Made by a program: the position numbers and the translations under genes. This document shows positions 48,337 through 61,657 of a stretch of DNA of 64,000 nt, in pieces. Origin of the DNA: Klebsormidium nitens (taxonomy: Eukaryota; Streptophyta; Klebsormidiophyceae; Klebsormidiales; Klebsormidiaceae); contig DF237261.1 in assembly GCA_000708835.1 (NCBI GenBank), positions 41,865-105,864 of the forward strand, given 5' to 3'. The notes under the pieces were generated by a model. It ran no database searches. It saw only the letters and a list, made by a program, of their open reading frames with translations, and was not told where the DNA came from. Every line of letters starts with the position of its first letter. Position 1 is the first letter of the stretch.

Positions 48337-49229
48337 GGTTGGATCCTGGAAAGCTTTTGGAGGTCGGGGAATTATGCTGGTTATCGCATTCAGTTGCCTT
48401 GGGGGGTTTTTATAGGCGATTGGAACAACCGGTTGAGCGTTCAGTCGAGACTTGGCCCTTAATGGGCTGAAAGGGCCTTTCCCCCGGTCGCGAACGCCCG
48501 GCTACGTAAGTCGGAAGCCTCCTGCCTGCTTACGTGGTTTGAGCTACGTGGTTTTTCCTAACCGTCTCAACCGCCGGGCCACGTAAGTGGGCCTCCGGCA
48601 CCGACTGAAGGCCCAATATCTAGCAGGGGGCTCCGGCCCCATATTCCTCTACGGCACTTGGTCCCTAGTTCCGTCAGATTGACGGTTTTCGCTGCAAGGC
48701 TCGCCCGCGGCGCTCAATCGACGCCGTCGATGAGTCATTCGGCACAAGCGCGCATCCTGAGCCGTCCAGATAGTGCCGTTCAACTGTTGGTGGCCAACTA
48801 AAAGGGGCGGTCTCGTAGGGTATTCAATCCAAAACCGGCCCGAGAGCGTCAAGCCGGTTCTTTGCCTCCGGCATCTTTGCGTCTGTCCACACCAGTCAAA
48901 TATTTGAGAGTTGGGGGAGAGACGCTGTTTCTCAGTTTCTCAACTTTCTGGCTGAGATGTGGTTTCTGGCTCAGGACCCCATTTCAAACATTTGATCCTG
49001 TTGATCAGCTCCGTTCGCTTGCAGCATGCTCTGTAGCCCTTGTTCACGCTTGCTTGAGCAATGCTACTGGTGAGGTCGGCGTTATACTGCTGGTGCTGAC
49101 CATACCCCACCACTTCCTGCAATTCCTGCACGAAATGCTTTGCGAAGTATTAGCGGAAGGCGGCACGGCATACAACGGTACTCCACCATCGATCATCGAT
49201 CATGTAATGCGATTCCCAAAAGCGCTGAG
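48337..49229. other. Intergenic between transposase and ATPase starts
   Basis: Divergent promoter region. Several TACGTAAG, TACGTGG and CACGTAAG words cluster at 48500-48600. No open frame is convincing. An element end may lie here, but no terminal inverted repeat could be paired by eye. Confidence 0.45.
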
Positions 49230-52200
49230 ATGCCAGCTCCCACGGATCAGCCAGCCCGCCCCGAAAGGCCCGGCGCCCTTCTTCCGCTCCTAAACGGAGT
49301 TCTTGCCACCACTCTTACTTTCACATTCGGTGTCCTAGGACTGATCAACAACTGGCGCGTTCCGCAGCTCCCCCACTTGTTCTTTGGCCTGCTGACGTCA
49401 TCAGCAGTGTCAGCATTGCTCACGACGCCCCTGGTCTTAGAATGGCTGGGAAGGAGGGGGCGCCGGAGGGCTGCGCCGGTGGCGGTCAAGCGGCCCCAAT
49501 TTGGTTCGCCCCCGGCGCAACAGGTGAGACTCAATGCTTGCCACAGCTTCATAACATTGTGTCCACCAGCATTTGTCCACCAGGTCCCAACAAGGGGCAG
49601 TGTTCTTTCTTTCAACCAGTGGGAATTGCCCCTTGACGAGTTCAGCAGTGGCCGGATTGCCCCTGTCTTTGCCAAGGACCTGGAATTTCTTAATGCTGTT
49701 TGCACGGGCAGCTCCCAAAAGTTTTATGTGAGCTCAAATGCCTTTTGGCCTAGTAGTGTGGGGGCATTGTGGAGGACGAGGCTTTGTATGCAGTCCAGTC
49801 GTTGCTTGCAAGCTGATTATGTTGCAGGCCTGGATAAGCTGTCTTTGGTACGCTTCTCTATTGCTGCACTCGGTCTGCTTCTGACCTAATCAATGACTGT
49901 ATGTCAATATGTACTATCTGGTGAGGACGCCGCGTGCATTTAACTCACCTTGCTGGCTCCGATGGTCCTTTCTCTTGAGAGCAATTTACTCCTCGGGCTA
50001 GCCTTTTGTTGGGGCACTTGATTAAGCAAGCAATCAATCTGATTACATCGACTTTGTCCAGATCAGATTCAAAGCAGATGCTCCACTTCGAATAATCTCA
50101 CTTTATTGACAGACTCGACACCATGGATGGCTATCTAATTCTCTGAGAGGGCCTGATTCAACCCTTCGAGCCTATGCATGGATGTTTGAACGACGAAGTT
50201 TCGATGAAAGCAAGTGCCAGTCAAGTGTCAATCCCTCATCGTCTCCTTGTAGTTGGTCACTGCCGTGTGCGCCTCTCTGGACGTTGCCCCCGCCAGCGGG
50301 CTGCCCCTCTCGGTTGCTGAGGCGCGGTTGCGCGAGTACGGTCCAAATGCGGTGGACCTGGGCAAAGGGCCTGGCTACTGGGCGTTCTTCTTCAAGGAGA
50401 TCTATGAACCGCCTCAGGTAGGGAGTCACAGCACCTTTTGAAGTGCCTGCCAGTTGTAGTCCTGTGCGAGCTTCCGATCTTGAAGCTTGTCGAAAGCCAA
50501 CAATGAATGGCCCGAAGAGCAGCTGGGACCTAAAGATGTTTCTTGGTTCGGTGCAACCCCGTCAGCTTAGCGCAGAGGCTGTGGCAAGGTTCCGAAGATG
50601 TCAACAATGTGACGAGGGTGCCGTCCGAGTTTCCCCATCCTTTTCTTGAATAATTCCTTGTCCCAAAACCAGGCTTTTCTGTGGACGAACGTGAGGAGAG
50701 GCTTTCCAATCTTATGAGTTCGACCTGCCAGAACTTCTCAGCGTGGCGAAGTTTTGAGGTCGTTGAAATCTTCTCCTTGTTCTATTTGAAGCCCAACCAG
50801 CAGAGTGGGCTCCCTTTGAGTTTGGTGAATGCATTCCCCTGCTTGCAATCTATTGTAAGTCTTAAGCACTAACTGGATATGCCCCGTTACCATTGTAGGA
50901 TGTGCTAGGAGCTTCGCTTTGGTACCTTTACACTAAAAGGCCCCCACGTTCGGCTCGTTGTTGGCCCCCTGTTGGAGATCCTGGCCAATCAAGTGGTTGA
51001 AACTCGTAGTCCTCAAAAGCTTTCCCCCTTCGGAGCTCCCATCATTCGTTTGATCAGTACATTCCTGGAATCTTAAAAACGCTTTGTCATGTCGCAACAT
51101 CATCGAAAACGTTGCGATATCTACTTCGCAAACCCTTTGTTTCCAGTTGCTGTCGCTTGATGTGAACATCCTGTCTGTGCTGTGCGGCGGCCTGGCCAGA
51201 GACGCAAGTGGCTTTTGCCGCCATTCCCCTTATATAAGCTGCACAGATCTACACGCACTGGCGTGCAGTTGAGCATGGGCCCGTGAAACGCCAAGACCTC
51301 AACCCCCGAGACGCATAATTTGCAAAGCCAGAAAACTTCGAAGGTTAAGTCCCTTTGAAATTAACAGATATGAAGCCATAAAATTGCAAAAGCCCTTTTT
51401 GCAGCTGCTGCTCCTGGGTGTGGGCGTCCTATACGCGCTGTTCGGCGGGCTGTCCGAAGCCGCCACCGCTTTTGCCGTCATTATCCTCATGGCGACCGCC
51501 GAAGTGTTCACGGAGTGGCGCGCCAAGCGCGCGGTGGGCGCACTCGCGAGCAGCACGCCCAAGTATGCGCGTGTGCGGAGGGGGGGCCGAACGCTGGAGA
51601 TTGGGAGGACGGACGTCGTGCCGGGAGACGTAGTTTTGCTGAAGGCGGGAGATGTGAGCGCTGCTGACGCTGTATGCTGAGTTCAGCAGTTCTGGAGCCG
51701 TTTCCCGGTGGCAATTTGGGATTATCTTTATATTAAATTGGATCTTTATTACGAAGTCCGCTTTGCAAACCCGTACGAAACCTGGGAATCTTTTGAAAGC
51801 CATTGGTGGCATCGGATTGTGGAGTTCAAAAGACCAATTGCGGACGCACAGTGCATCATGCGTTGCTTGGACATCGTTTGTCTTCCCACGAAGACAGCAA
51901 CCCCGTGTAGCAGTTCTGACCCGCGTCTCGTCATAGCCCCTCACCACTCAACAAAATATCCCTGTCCTTAACCCGCTTCGTAACATTTCTTTTAGGAAAT
52001 CCCCGCGGACCTCCGTCTCCTCGACACGCTCTTCCTCGAAATCGACGAGTCGTCTCTGAGCGGCGAACCGGCGCCCGTTCCAAAGGACGCCTCTGCCGTA
52101 CAGAGCCCGGGGGAAGACCCCGGGCTTCTGGACTGCCCAGGTACTTCTCGATCCACCAAAACAGGAAGCCAAGTGAACGGTATACCCTCAACCTAAATAA

Positions 52201-55200
52201 AAGCTGAAGTAGAAGGCTTGGGCAATTCGAGCCACTCCTGTGCTCACTCTAACCCCCTAGCTAACCCCGCTGGTTCTTGCACTGTCTTCTCTTTGGTCAC
52301 TGAATTTATCATCGATTGGGATGTTGCGGAGGGTGGCCCTCGTGTTGACGTTTATTATCCGGGGGAAAGGGACTTTCAAGTCTTAACATAGTTTCCAATA
52401 CTTTAAAACCCTTTTGTGTTGCCCGGGTGTGGCTTTCGTTGGGGACGACAACCCGGGAGAAGAGAGCTTCCAAACCTCTGGATTTCAAGACTTTAAAACC
52501 CTTCTGCACTGCTCAGGGATGGCCATAGCGGGAACGGTGGTTACCCGGGGCAAGGGAACCGGGGTGGCTGTTTCGACCGGGGGAGCGACGGCGATGGGCG
52601 GAATGATGGCGCTGGTCAAGAAGGCGAAAGAGAAGAAAACGCCGCTGCAGGCACTGCTGAAACAGGTGGGCAGGCGGCAGCGGCTCGAACGTTAGGAAAA
52701 TTCGATCAGCATGCCGCACAGTCTAGGCGTCGGTATCGAAACTGGAGTCGAAGGGTCTCCATCTGGGTTTTAAAGGCATGGACTATTCGGAAAGCTGCGT
52801 TGACTAAACTGTGGGCGTGGTGATGCGGTTGGCTACGACAAACTTGAAGATTGGAGCGACTGCACTCTTGCTGTCAGGTCTGATAACAAAGAGAAGCTCA
52901 GATATCTTCAAATGAGGACCCAGGAAGCGCAGGACGGAATCGAGCTGGGAATTGGACGTCCTCTTCTATCCTGCCGGAGACATAAAAGTCAAGAAGTGCT
53001 GATACTCCGTCACGATCCAGCAATGAATCAACATTCTACCTTAACTGTCAGTGGAGAGTCGGAGCTGTGCAATACCTCTGAGAAACGAGTTCCTGCAAAC
53101 GCCGCCCTTTTGGATTTTGGAAAAGAACGAGAAAGGTCTGGAACTTTAAGGTTGTGGGGTTTAGGCCTTTACATAGGGGTTGAAGCTTTGGCGACAATTC
53201 GCTCTGTGCAGGTTGCGGGCACTCTGTCGCTGGTCGCCATCGGGTTGAGCGGCGGCGCGGCACTGGCGGGGCTGGTGCGCGGCCAGCCGTGGGAGACGGT
53301 GCTGCTCACGTTCCTGAGCCTGCTCTTTGCGACGATCCCGGAAGAGCTCCCCATCCTCATTGCAGCCACGTTGGCAGTCAGCGCGCAGGTGGGGGACCCT
53401 TAAGGATTCGTGTGCAGAGGGTTCCCTGTTTTTGACGTTTTGAGCTCTCGACTGAGTGGCATAATAAAGGCTCCGCAGACTCAGACTTTGTGGGCTTTTG
53501 TCAATTCTTCACTCAGAACAAGATGCTTTCGGCCCCCTCTTCGTAGACCTTGGTTTACAGAAAACATATTTATAAGCCTGATACTTCAGAGGCAGTCTGC
53601 CGGTCTCGTTTTGTGACGGAAGGTGCGCGTGAAGAATGAAGTGCGGGTCATTTAAGCAGGGGTGATGCGGTTCTCGTGGTATATTCTTCCGTTCTTTCCG
53701 AAAAGCGGCCTCGGAATCTAGTCAGCACTGCGAGGCAGAGGCGGAGCTCTCAAGCAAATTGTTTGACAACGTACGCCGCAAGCGGATCTTGTCATCTCAA
53801 AACCCTCTTAGGAAATGTTCGCACGCTCAGGAATAGTAGAGTAACTGCACCGAAGAAGAACGCGACGTGTTGAGGTGCGAAGAAGCGAAGAGCAAAAGGC
53901 ACAGCCGACGTCTCCTCTGACGACGTGGATTGAGGAGAAAATTTGCATGCACGGAACATTGTCTCGCATCAGGTCCTCCCAGGAGCTGCAAAAAGGTGCC
54001 TGAAAATCTGCTGGAACCAACAATGAAGAAAAGTGATTCACCTGTAAGATTGAAGAAGCCGGATTGTCAGGATATGAAACGTCAGGTACCGAATCTCCCC
54101 TTTTTCGGAGCAGGCCCTGTCCTCCCGGAACATCTTCGTCAAGAAGCTGCGCGCCGCGGAGAGTTTGGCCTACGTGGACACAATCATCACCGACAAAACC
54201 GGCACGCTCACGCACAACCGGCTGCGCCTCACAGCCGCATGGGCGCCTGGAAAGGGTGACGTCAGCGGGACGTCGATGGCGGGAGGTAACGGAAACGGTA
54301 CGTCCTGGCATCTCGTGTCTTCTTTATATCATCCTCTTTGACCTGTCATATCTAAAAGGATGAGCCGACTGGTAAGTCGTCGTTGCGCGTTGCAGACTGA
54401 CGGCAGACTCTGCGAAACGTTTCTCAAGTTGCGGTAAGTGCAGAGGGCCAACCACGGAAAGATGCACTGTGGCAGCGCAATCCTTCGTTTTGCTGATGTG
54501 GGCAATTATTTGCAGCGTGAAGGTTCCTTTCCTTGCTGTTGCGTAGCCTGTGTTGCGCTCTCTTTAAAGCTTGACGTAAAGCCCACCACGTCTCACCACG
54601 TATGTTTTCAGATGAAGCGCAACGTGCTCGACGTTGGAACTCGGCTCTTTTGTCATCAACAAAATGTAGCGCCCACTAGCCCAACTCAATTTTGTCGAGG
54701 TGAGCTTCTGATTGCACCCACCGGCCCCGTGCAGGCAAGGCTGATAGTTGCGTCACCAATCTGATACGGGCGTGGCTATTCATGGCCGAGATCGGAGACG
54801 AATCTGACCATCTCTCGTCAGCGAATGGAAGTTCTCCTTTCGACACGGCCCCGCTCGAAGACTCGGTTCGAGATGCCGGTCCTCTTGACACTTTCGACTT
54901 GGCGCTGACGAAAGCGCTGAGCCGAGGTGTGCGCGCGAACATGGGCAGTGCGCTTTCCGTAAACAGTGTCGATGTTCAAGAGCTCTGGCGGGAAAAGCGG
55001 GCGGCGAACCTGACGGACGAGACGCCGTTTGACTCTGGGAGGAAGATGTCGTCACGGACGTTTGAAAGTAAAGACACCGAGGTCAGCAACCGTTATGGCC
55101 GTTTCTGGTTCCGTATGCTTGCTTCTTTTAGTTTCTAACGTCCATCGAGTTGCGAGTTCGGTCAGAATGACAAACCGAATCAAGCTTTTGCTGCTTTGGT

Positions 55201-58200
55201 ACCCATCCGACCGAGTTTGCGTACAAGCCGGTCCTTCTAAAAGAACCGTGTCCGTACACTCTTGTGATATTTTCGTTACCGGTAGCTATCTTCCATGTAT
55301 CTTTGCTTGACTCGGTGTGCCAGATTGGTCGTAGGATGCGGAAATGCGCGGAAGGTTGTCCACAGCTTGTCTGCTCTGAAGAAAGCAGATCAACGTCAGA
55401 TATTCCTTCTTCTTGATCCGTGACTGACACTATGTGCTTAGTTGAATAGAAGCCCACCGTATCTTTGCGTTGGCCAGAGCTGCCCGGCCGCTTTGGGCGA
55501 CCGTACATGTCAAAACACCTGATGAATGGTCGCCTTTTCTCAGGAAGGGACGAGAAGCACCGTGTTTCTCAAGGGCGCCCCCGAACGCCTGCTTGAGCGA
55601 TGTCGAGAGATGGCGTCAAACGGGGAGGCAACTCGAGAGATCGAGAGAGCGGCGAAAGCAGGTCAGCAGAGAATCCCCATGCTCCGGTATGGTGAAGTCG
55701 GTAAAGAGTTGGTGTTGATAAGTACCCTGCACTCGACGAGGTTTACATGCTCTGCGTGACGTTTGCATGAGGTCAGCTCAGACGCGGCATGTCTGTGCCT
55801 TTCAAAGCCCCGTACTCATGACGCCGTCAATTCAGCAAATGCTCGTTGACAGATCCACAAGTCCTTTCTTGGAGCAAAACCAATCATTTCCCGCTTCGAC
55901 AGTGCACTGCCGGGTCAAGGAGTCTCCGACCGCGTTCATTCTTACCAAGTTCTCTTCGCTCCCATCCTTTTCCGTCTCAAGGCTTCCTTTTCAAGCGCTC
56001 AAATGCTCTTTTGCTGCGTTTGACACTCTTCCCTCCAACTTTCAGGCCTCCGCCTCATAGGCTATGCTTCATCTGACGTCAGCGAAAACGGACCGTTTGA
56101 TTTCCTGGGCTTCCTGGCGTTCGAGGACCCTGTAAGAGCCGACGCGGCAGCCGCAGTCGCGCTCTGCGAAGGCGCGGGCATCCGCGTCATTGTTGCCAGC
56201 GGGGATCACGTCAGTACGGTCGCGACCGCGGCAGTGCAGGTGGGGGTTTTGAAAACTGGGAAACTCAGATAAGTCGTTGGATTTTGAAATTTGAGTTGCG
56301 TCGATAGATCCGGTAAAACTTGGTCAAGTGTTCGGGTTTTGATGGTCTTGAACCGTGTCAAACAAATCTGGTTATTTTGAAAGCTTCCTCTTGCATGGGA
56401 TAGCGTAGTAGACGTTGCACCGCGCTAGAGAAGTTAGTTCGAAGTCCGTATAGCCTCACATGAGACTCTCTCTAGATGCTCGCCGGCGCTGATCATAGAC
56501 GCTGAGAATATATCTCAGCAAGCAAAACTAGTTCTGCTTACTCCAGTAAACCAATTAGCGGATTGAGAGCAATTGCGAGGATTCTGATGACATCATTCTA
56601 CTGCAGGTGGGCATCGGTGCCCGCTCCGCCGACGACATCGAGTCCGGAACGGCCTGCCCCGCCGTCGACTGCCAGGCCGCTTCTCTGGGCAACCTCTCCA
56701 GTGACCAGGTGCAGGAGTTGGTCGCGGAGAACCGAGTGTTTGGGCGGGCCACGCCGGCCGACAAGCTGAGGCTGCTGACCGCTCTTCAGGAGAAGGGCCA
56801 CGTGGTGCTGACGACCGGGGACGGCACGAATGATGCACCCATCCTGGCCACTGCTGACGTGGGTGAGGATGAAACTGCGTCGGCTACTGAGTGCAACTTT
56901 GCAACGAAACTCGTTTGATGTGCTAAACCGAATTCCCAGGTTTTCTTAGAACTGAGCGATATTCCGACGACCTGGTAACGAGGTGGATTCTCGCCACCCC
57001 ATGATGACGTAGGCGAGAACGAGGTATTGATGTCGGCATGATGCCTCTCCAGGTATCGCAGAAGCCGCTATTGAGTATAGAGACGTTGATTTATCAACGA
57101 TGACTGTGTGCAAACCCTTGCGGCAGACTGCCGCAATCCCTCGCCAGTACGTGGGACCACACACATTTGCCTTTTCGGGAGGGAAGTGAAGTTCTGCCCT
57201 TCAGGAACGAAAGAAGGCTAGGCTTTGAACGGTCCACGATCACCACGGTCCAACATTGAAGAGGTATCCACACTCCGGCACCCTGGAGGGACCGAAGACA
57301 ATTCCCGTACGCGTCAACTCCTATTTCCCGCTCCTGCCTTGGTGTCCTTTCTTGGATGTTTTAACCCGCCCGCTGTTTCCGCTGCAGGCCTGGCGATGGG
57401 TCGCGGCACGGATGTGGCGCGCGCGGCGTGCAGCATCGTGCTGGTGGATGACGCCTTTGCTGGCGTCACGGACGCGCTGCGCGAGGGCCGCCGCATGTTC
57501 GCCAACCTGCGCAAGGCGCTCGCCTTCTACCTGGGCGCCAAGGCGGGGCTGCTCGCCATTTTTGCAGCTGGTGGGCCGCTCAAATATCTGCAACCTGGGT
57601 TTCCAGGTTTCAGCTGAGCTGCTTTCCGTGTCGGATAACGGAAAGTGGACACACTTGGACACCCCAACTCGACCTTTAATCGCTTGAAGCTTAGTACAGC
57701 GGCTTTGCCACGGCTTTGAAATTGATTGAAAGCATTGCTCAGACGTTGGAAGTGTGCCCGTTCCGTTCTGAGCTTCCGTCCTTGTGCTTCGACAAGGGTG
57801 CGCTTGAAAAGCCTTTCCGACGTGGTGTTTGACGCCTTTCCACTTAGAGCTTTGTAAGGACGCACTGCAAGCTCTTTGCTGACAGTGTGGCATCTCGTCT
57901 CGAGCGCCGCGGCCCCTCCTCCGAGCGATCATATGTCATCCCTTTGCGGCAATCTGCAAATCGCCCCCCGCTATCCGCTGCGCCGACTCCCCGGTATTCT
58001 TACCCCCCTCAATGCAAACCAGGGCTCTTATCATGCTCTGGATTGCCCCCTGTTCAACCCAGATTGTTGTCACTCGTTCAGGCAGCCTGGTCTCCCAGTT
58101 TCCGCTCCGCCCTCTCCACGTGATCCTGTTGGAGCTGTTTATGGACTTAGGCGCCAGCACTGCCTTCGTGTTGGAACCCGCCGACGGTGACGCCAAGGGA

Positions 58201-59126
58201 CCGGCCCCCCCAGCGCGCGGCCGCGCGTTTCTTCGACAGGGAGATGCTGACGTGGATTGCGACGTCAGCGGGCTGCATGGCGGGATGCGTGCTTGCGTGC
58301 TATGGCTACGGGCTGGCGCGGGTGAGGGGTTTCGCTTCAGCGGCGGGTTTGTGGGGTGGCACTTTGCGGCTTGCGCGGACTCAAAAGGTCGCGCGAGAGG
58401 GGGAATGCCATGCAGAGTGCATTTTTCGGGCGCAACTTGGCTATTCAGAAGTCGCCCCTGCAAGCGGTTGGGGGCCGGCACGACGATCCTGTCGTGAAAG
58501 CATTTTCTTGGTGTCCACCGCCAACTATTTTTAGGAGCGCACACCCGAAACTTTGCTGACTGGTCTCTTTAAGGGCTTCTTACAAAGTGGGCTCACGTCG
58601 TCTTCATCTAGTCAAATGCGGCGAGACGCCGGGGCGGGCCAAGAGGGGAATGCGAAAAGTCCGTCAGCTGTGTCCGTTGGTGATCGCGGGTCGCTTCGTA
58701 CCTCTTTTACGAAAATTGCGAGCAAACGAATTTGCTCTAACGTCTTTTTTCTCCCCTCTCTAGTTGGACGCCTCATCCGCCCAAACCCTCGCCTTCCTTG
58801 CCTGGCTGTGCGGCCACGTGCTGCTCGCGCTCAACATGCGCACCTTGCGCGAGCCCCTTTTTCTGAAGGGCCTCCTCTCAAACCCGGGCATGGTTCTCTG
58901 GTTCGTGGCGGCGTTTGCGCTTGCGGCGGGGTGCGTGTTTGTGCGGCCGTTAGCGGACGTGTTAAAGCTCGCGCAACTGGATGCTAGGAGCGTTGGAGTG
59001 GTGCTAGGGAGTGCGCTATTGCTGACGTGTTGGATCGAGGTGGGGAAGCTGGCCACGTGGCACCGGTGGCGGCGGGGGAGAAGCGGGGCTGGGCAGGACA
59101 CGCTGAGGCAGCCACTTCTGCAATGA
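49230..59126 (+). CDS. P-type cation-transporting ATPase, PEELP type
   Basis: Fourteen exons: 49230-49523, 50253-50417, 51405-51671, 51996-52140, 52517-52665, 53212-53388, 54114-54297, 54735-55081, 55544-55661, 56046-56239, 56607-56862, 57388-57570, 58082-58321, 58764-59126, about 1,026 aa. Motifs in order: DESSLSGEP in the actuator (SGE instead of TGE), [10 protein letters not shown] in M4, the phosphorylation site DKTGTLT, KGAPE in the nucleotide domain, [17 protein letters not shown], and [10 protein letters not shown] in M6. PEELP and the M6 sequence resemble a bacterial-type class of cation pumps rather than plant ECA, ACA or H+ pumps; the ion is unknown. Exon 1 adds two hydrophobic helices ahead of the usual start. 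Exon 13 has seven C at 58205-58211; the frame closes only with six, so this is a frameshift or a sequencing error. Confidence 0.88.
52345..52520. repeat. Tandem repeat reaching the acceptor of ATPase exon 5
   Basis: A segment with ACTTTAAAACCCTT and a GC-rich continuation occurs twice, at about 52398 and 52490. The second copy contains the real acceptor and the start of exon 5; the first lies in the preceding intron. Confidence 0.6.
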
Positions 59127-60399
59127 AGTGACGGGCTCGGGGGAACCACGCGGCACTTCATCCGTCAGGAACGGGGACACCACTTTTTTGTGAACGATCA
59201 ATCTAGCCTCCGTATATTGAGCGAGCGTGCGCTATTGTGTTGCGCTCGTTTGTCCCTTGATCACGTTCTACGTCAGAAACAGTACCTGGTGAAAGAGATC
59301 AGTCATAGCTCACATTTCTAGACATAGACTCATCTATGCTCGCCGCAACAAGCTTGCTGAGACCGTCACACCGCATGAGAAAGCGTGCACTCACTGAGTC
59401 AGGGTCACGCGTTGTTTGCAAGTGTGCCACGACAAGGCAACCGCGCAGTGCGGCATGCATTCCTGCATGCTTGTTCTTTCGATTATGCATATTGAATATA
59501 CTTGGTGAGGCGGCAGCCCATCCCGCATCAGCCTGTCATTGGCACGAACCCGGCGGGGCCCTCAACCAATTATGATATGCGGGACGGCCTATATCGCTCG
59601 ATGAGTCCGACGCCCACTCAACATACTCATCATGATTGACAACCATCAAAGAATGTGTAACTATGAGTCCGCGATTGCAACTTTCCAATTACCGTTTGAA
59701 GTATTCTAACCACGGCTTGCGGCCGGCCTAGCTACATACAATACTAGCCTGAGGCTAGCCTGCTCACCGCCATATGACATGCAATAAAACCCACTATACT
59801 AAAGGACCGGGAGTACGCGTAAATGTATGCACGCACTGCTTATTGTCTGCCACGATGCCAAGCTAGGACTATGATTTGGTAACGGTAAAGTACCTTGAAG
59901 CTCGCTCATGACCTTATCCTAGATACTAATTGGATATACTCGAACGTACGTACTGCCAACTTATGAGCTGGTTATGATATCCTATAGACAATTAAAGAAT
60001 TAGAGCTAATGTTTTGTCCTGAAGGAGCTAGAGCACCTGTACACGCCTTAAATAGCTAGCCTGATAACCGAAACCGTCAACTCGAGCTGTATATTGCACG
60101 CGATCTATAAACCCGGCATGGTGGTCACGGGCCTAATAACGTTGATACGATTGTTCAAATACCTTGATTTAACAGGTATTTTCTATAGGCACTGGCACAA
60201 TCGCACTTGCCCGTACTTGACGCATTAATATATCGTGATAGACATAACTAAAGTAATACAACGTACCTCGTAATCCAGCTAGCTTGTACACTTTCACCTC
60301 CTCTGCATCCATGCAGTTTCACCTCGTCAACAACCAACACTTATATAGACAATCAATTGGACCTACGCAACGGGACAACGGCGCTTCCCAGATCGAAGC
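59127..60399. other. Intergenic, no gene seen
   Basis: A/T-richer stretch between convergent genes. It is dense in CTAG, GCTAGC and TATA-like words, especially 59570-60290. No supported frame. Confidence 0.5.
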
Positions 60400-61657
60400 C
60401 TACATTTGTGCGTCGAGCTTGAGGCTGCAGCGCGCGCCGGGGGGCAGCAGCTTGGGCGGCACGCAGTACATGACGGGGTGGAACACGGTGCCCGGGGGGC
60501 ACACCATGTCGATCTTGATGCTCTTGCCAAAGGGGCCGATCGGCTGGCACCGATAAAACTTGCTGCACGGACAAAGGAGAGGATTTCAATGTACTGGTGG
60601 ACCAGAACCGAAGTTGGTTACAGGGCAAGATTCGGACGATTTCAATGGATGTTTCCTGAAGTAAGAAGGAATTACGAGAGGGTGGAGGATCGTGAGGATC
60701 TCGTTCGGACTTCAATACTAAGATCAACTCCCTTGCCACCTTTCAAAGTACTTGACGTTCCTGTTCATTGTAGAGAGGAGACACCGACGTTTGATTGGTG
60801 ATACTGCTTCCTGGTCTTTGAGAGAGTAAACTGATGGGGAATCCTGCAAATTGCGTACTCCTTCCAGGCCAGATTTATCAAACTGGCCAGGCAACCTATA
60901 CGGCATGTTCTCGTCTCTGCCGCGGCTTGCTATCAAGCGGACCCATTACGATCTGATTCAAAACAGCGGTCACTGCCAAGAAGCACCTGACGATTTCACC
61001 ATAGCACCCATGAAAACTTCCCCTTGAAACATGCAATGCTGTCCACGTTGCCCTGCTAGCAACCTTAGACACTCAGACCCAAGCTATGCGGCCCGCCCGC
61101 TCAGTGCTTCTTCGATACCTGCTCATAGAGTAATTCATACTCTTCCATTTCAACAAGGCAAGCATTACACGAAAGCTGACTCTAGATTGTCTCGTCTATC
61201 ACGAGTGGGAACGTCTTTCTGACCCGATGTTACCAACAAGAAAAGGGATCAGGTTGCAACCTGTTCTGTCAGATTGGAAGTGATCACAGCATTCGCAAAA
61301 CCCATATTAAAACAGGCCCAAAGCCACATTGCCCGCCTCAGCACAATCATTGAAGTTCTCGATCGATTACCCTTTTCCGCACAAGAACAGAAAAGGATGT
61401 TATGCTCACCGGCACGTTGGATCTGACAGATCTGGGTAGATCCCCATTGCCTTGCCATCGCATGTCTCGGGCGGGGGGATCGGTGCAGGGGCAGGGGCAG
61501 GAATGGGGCCAGGAATTGGGGGCATAGCTGGGCTAAGGTTTTCTAAGAAGGGGCGGGTTTGAGAGAGGCCGGCAGAGCGCAGCGCGGAGGGGGCCTTGGG
61601 CGAGAAGAGGGACAAGAACGAGAGCATAGAGGCGAGCAAGACCTTGATGACAGCCAT
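60400..61657 (-). CDS. Small secreted protein with chitin-binding (peritrophin-A-like) domain
   Basis: Two exons, 61657-61410 and 60562-60400, phases join to 136 aa. Residues 1-25 are a signal peptide (MAVIKVLLASMLSFLSLFS). A Pro/Ala-rich linker with repeated PAPAP follows. The C-terminal domain has six cysteines in the order CDGKAMGIYPDLSDPTC, KFYRC, MVCPPGTVF, YCVPP and RC. The pattern C...G.YPD..DPTC.KFY.C.....CP.GTVF....C is that of carbohydrate-binding module 14, found on chitin-binding proteins. The protein is probably exported to the wall or mucilage. Binding to chitin or a related glycan is inferred. No break is visible. Confidence 0.8.

Noticed and set aside
42000-48700. Terminal inverted repeats of the KDZ transposon
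   Set aside because: No convincing inverted pair was visible by eye near either end; alignment of several copies is needed.
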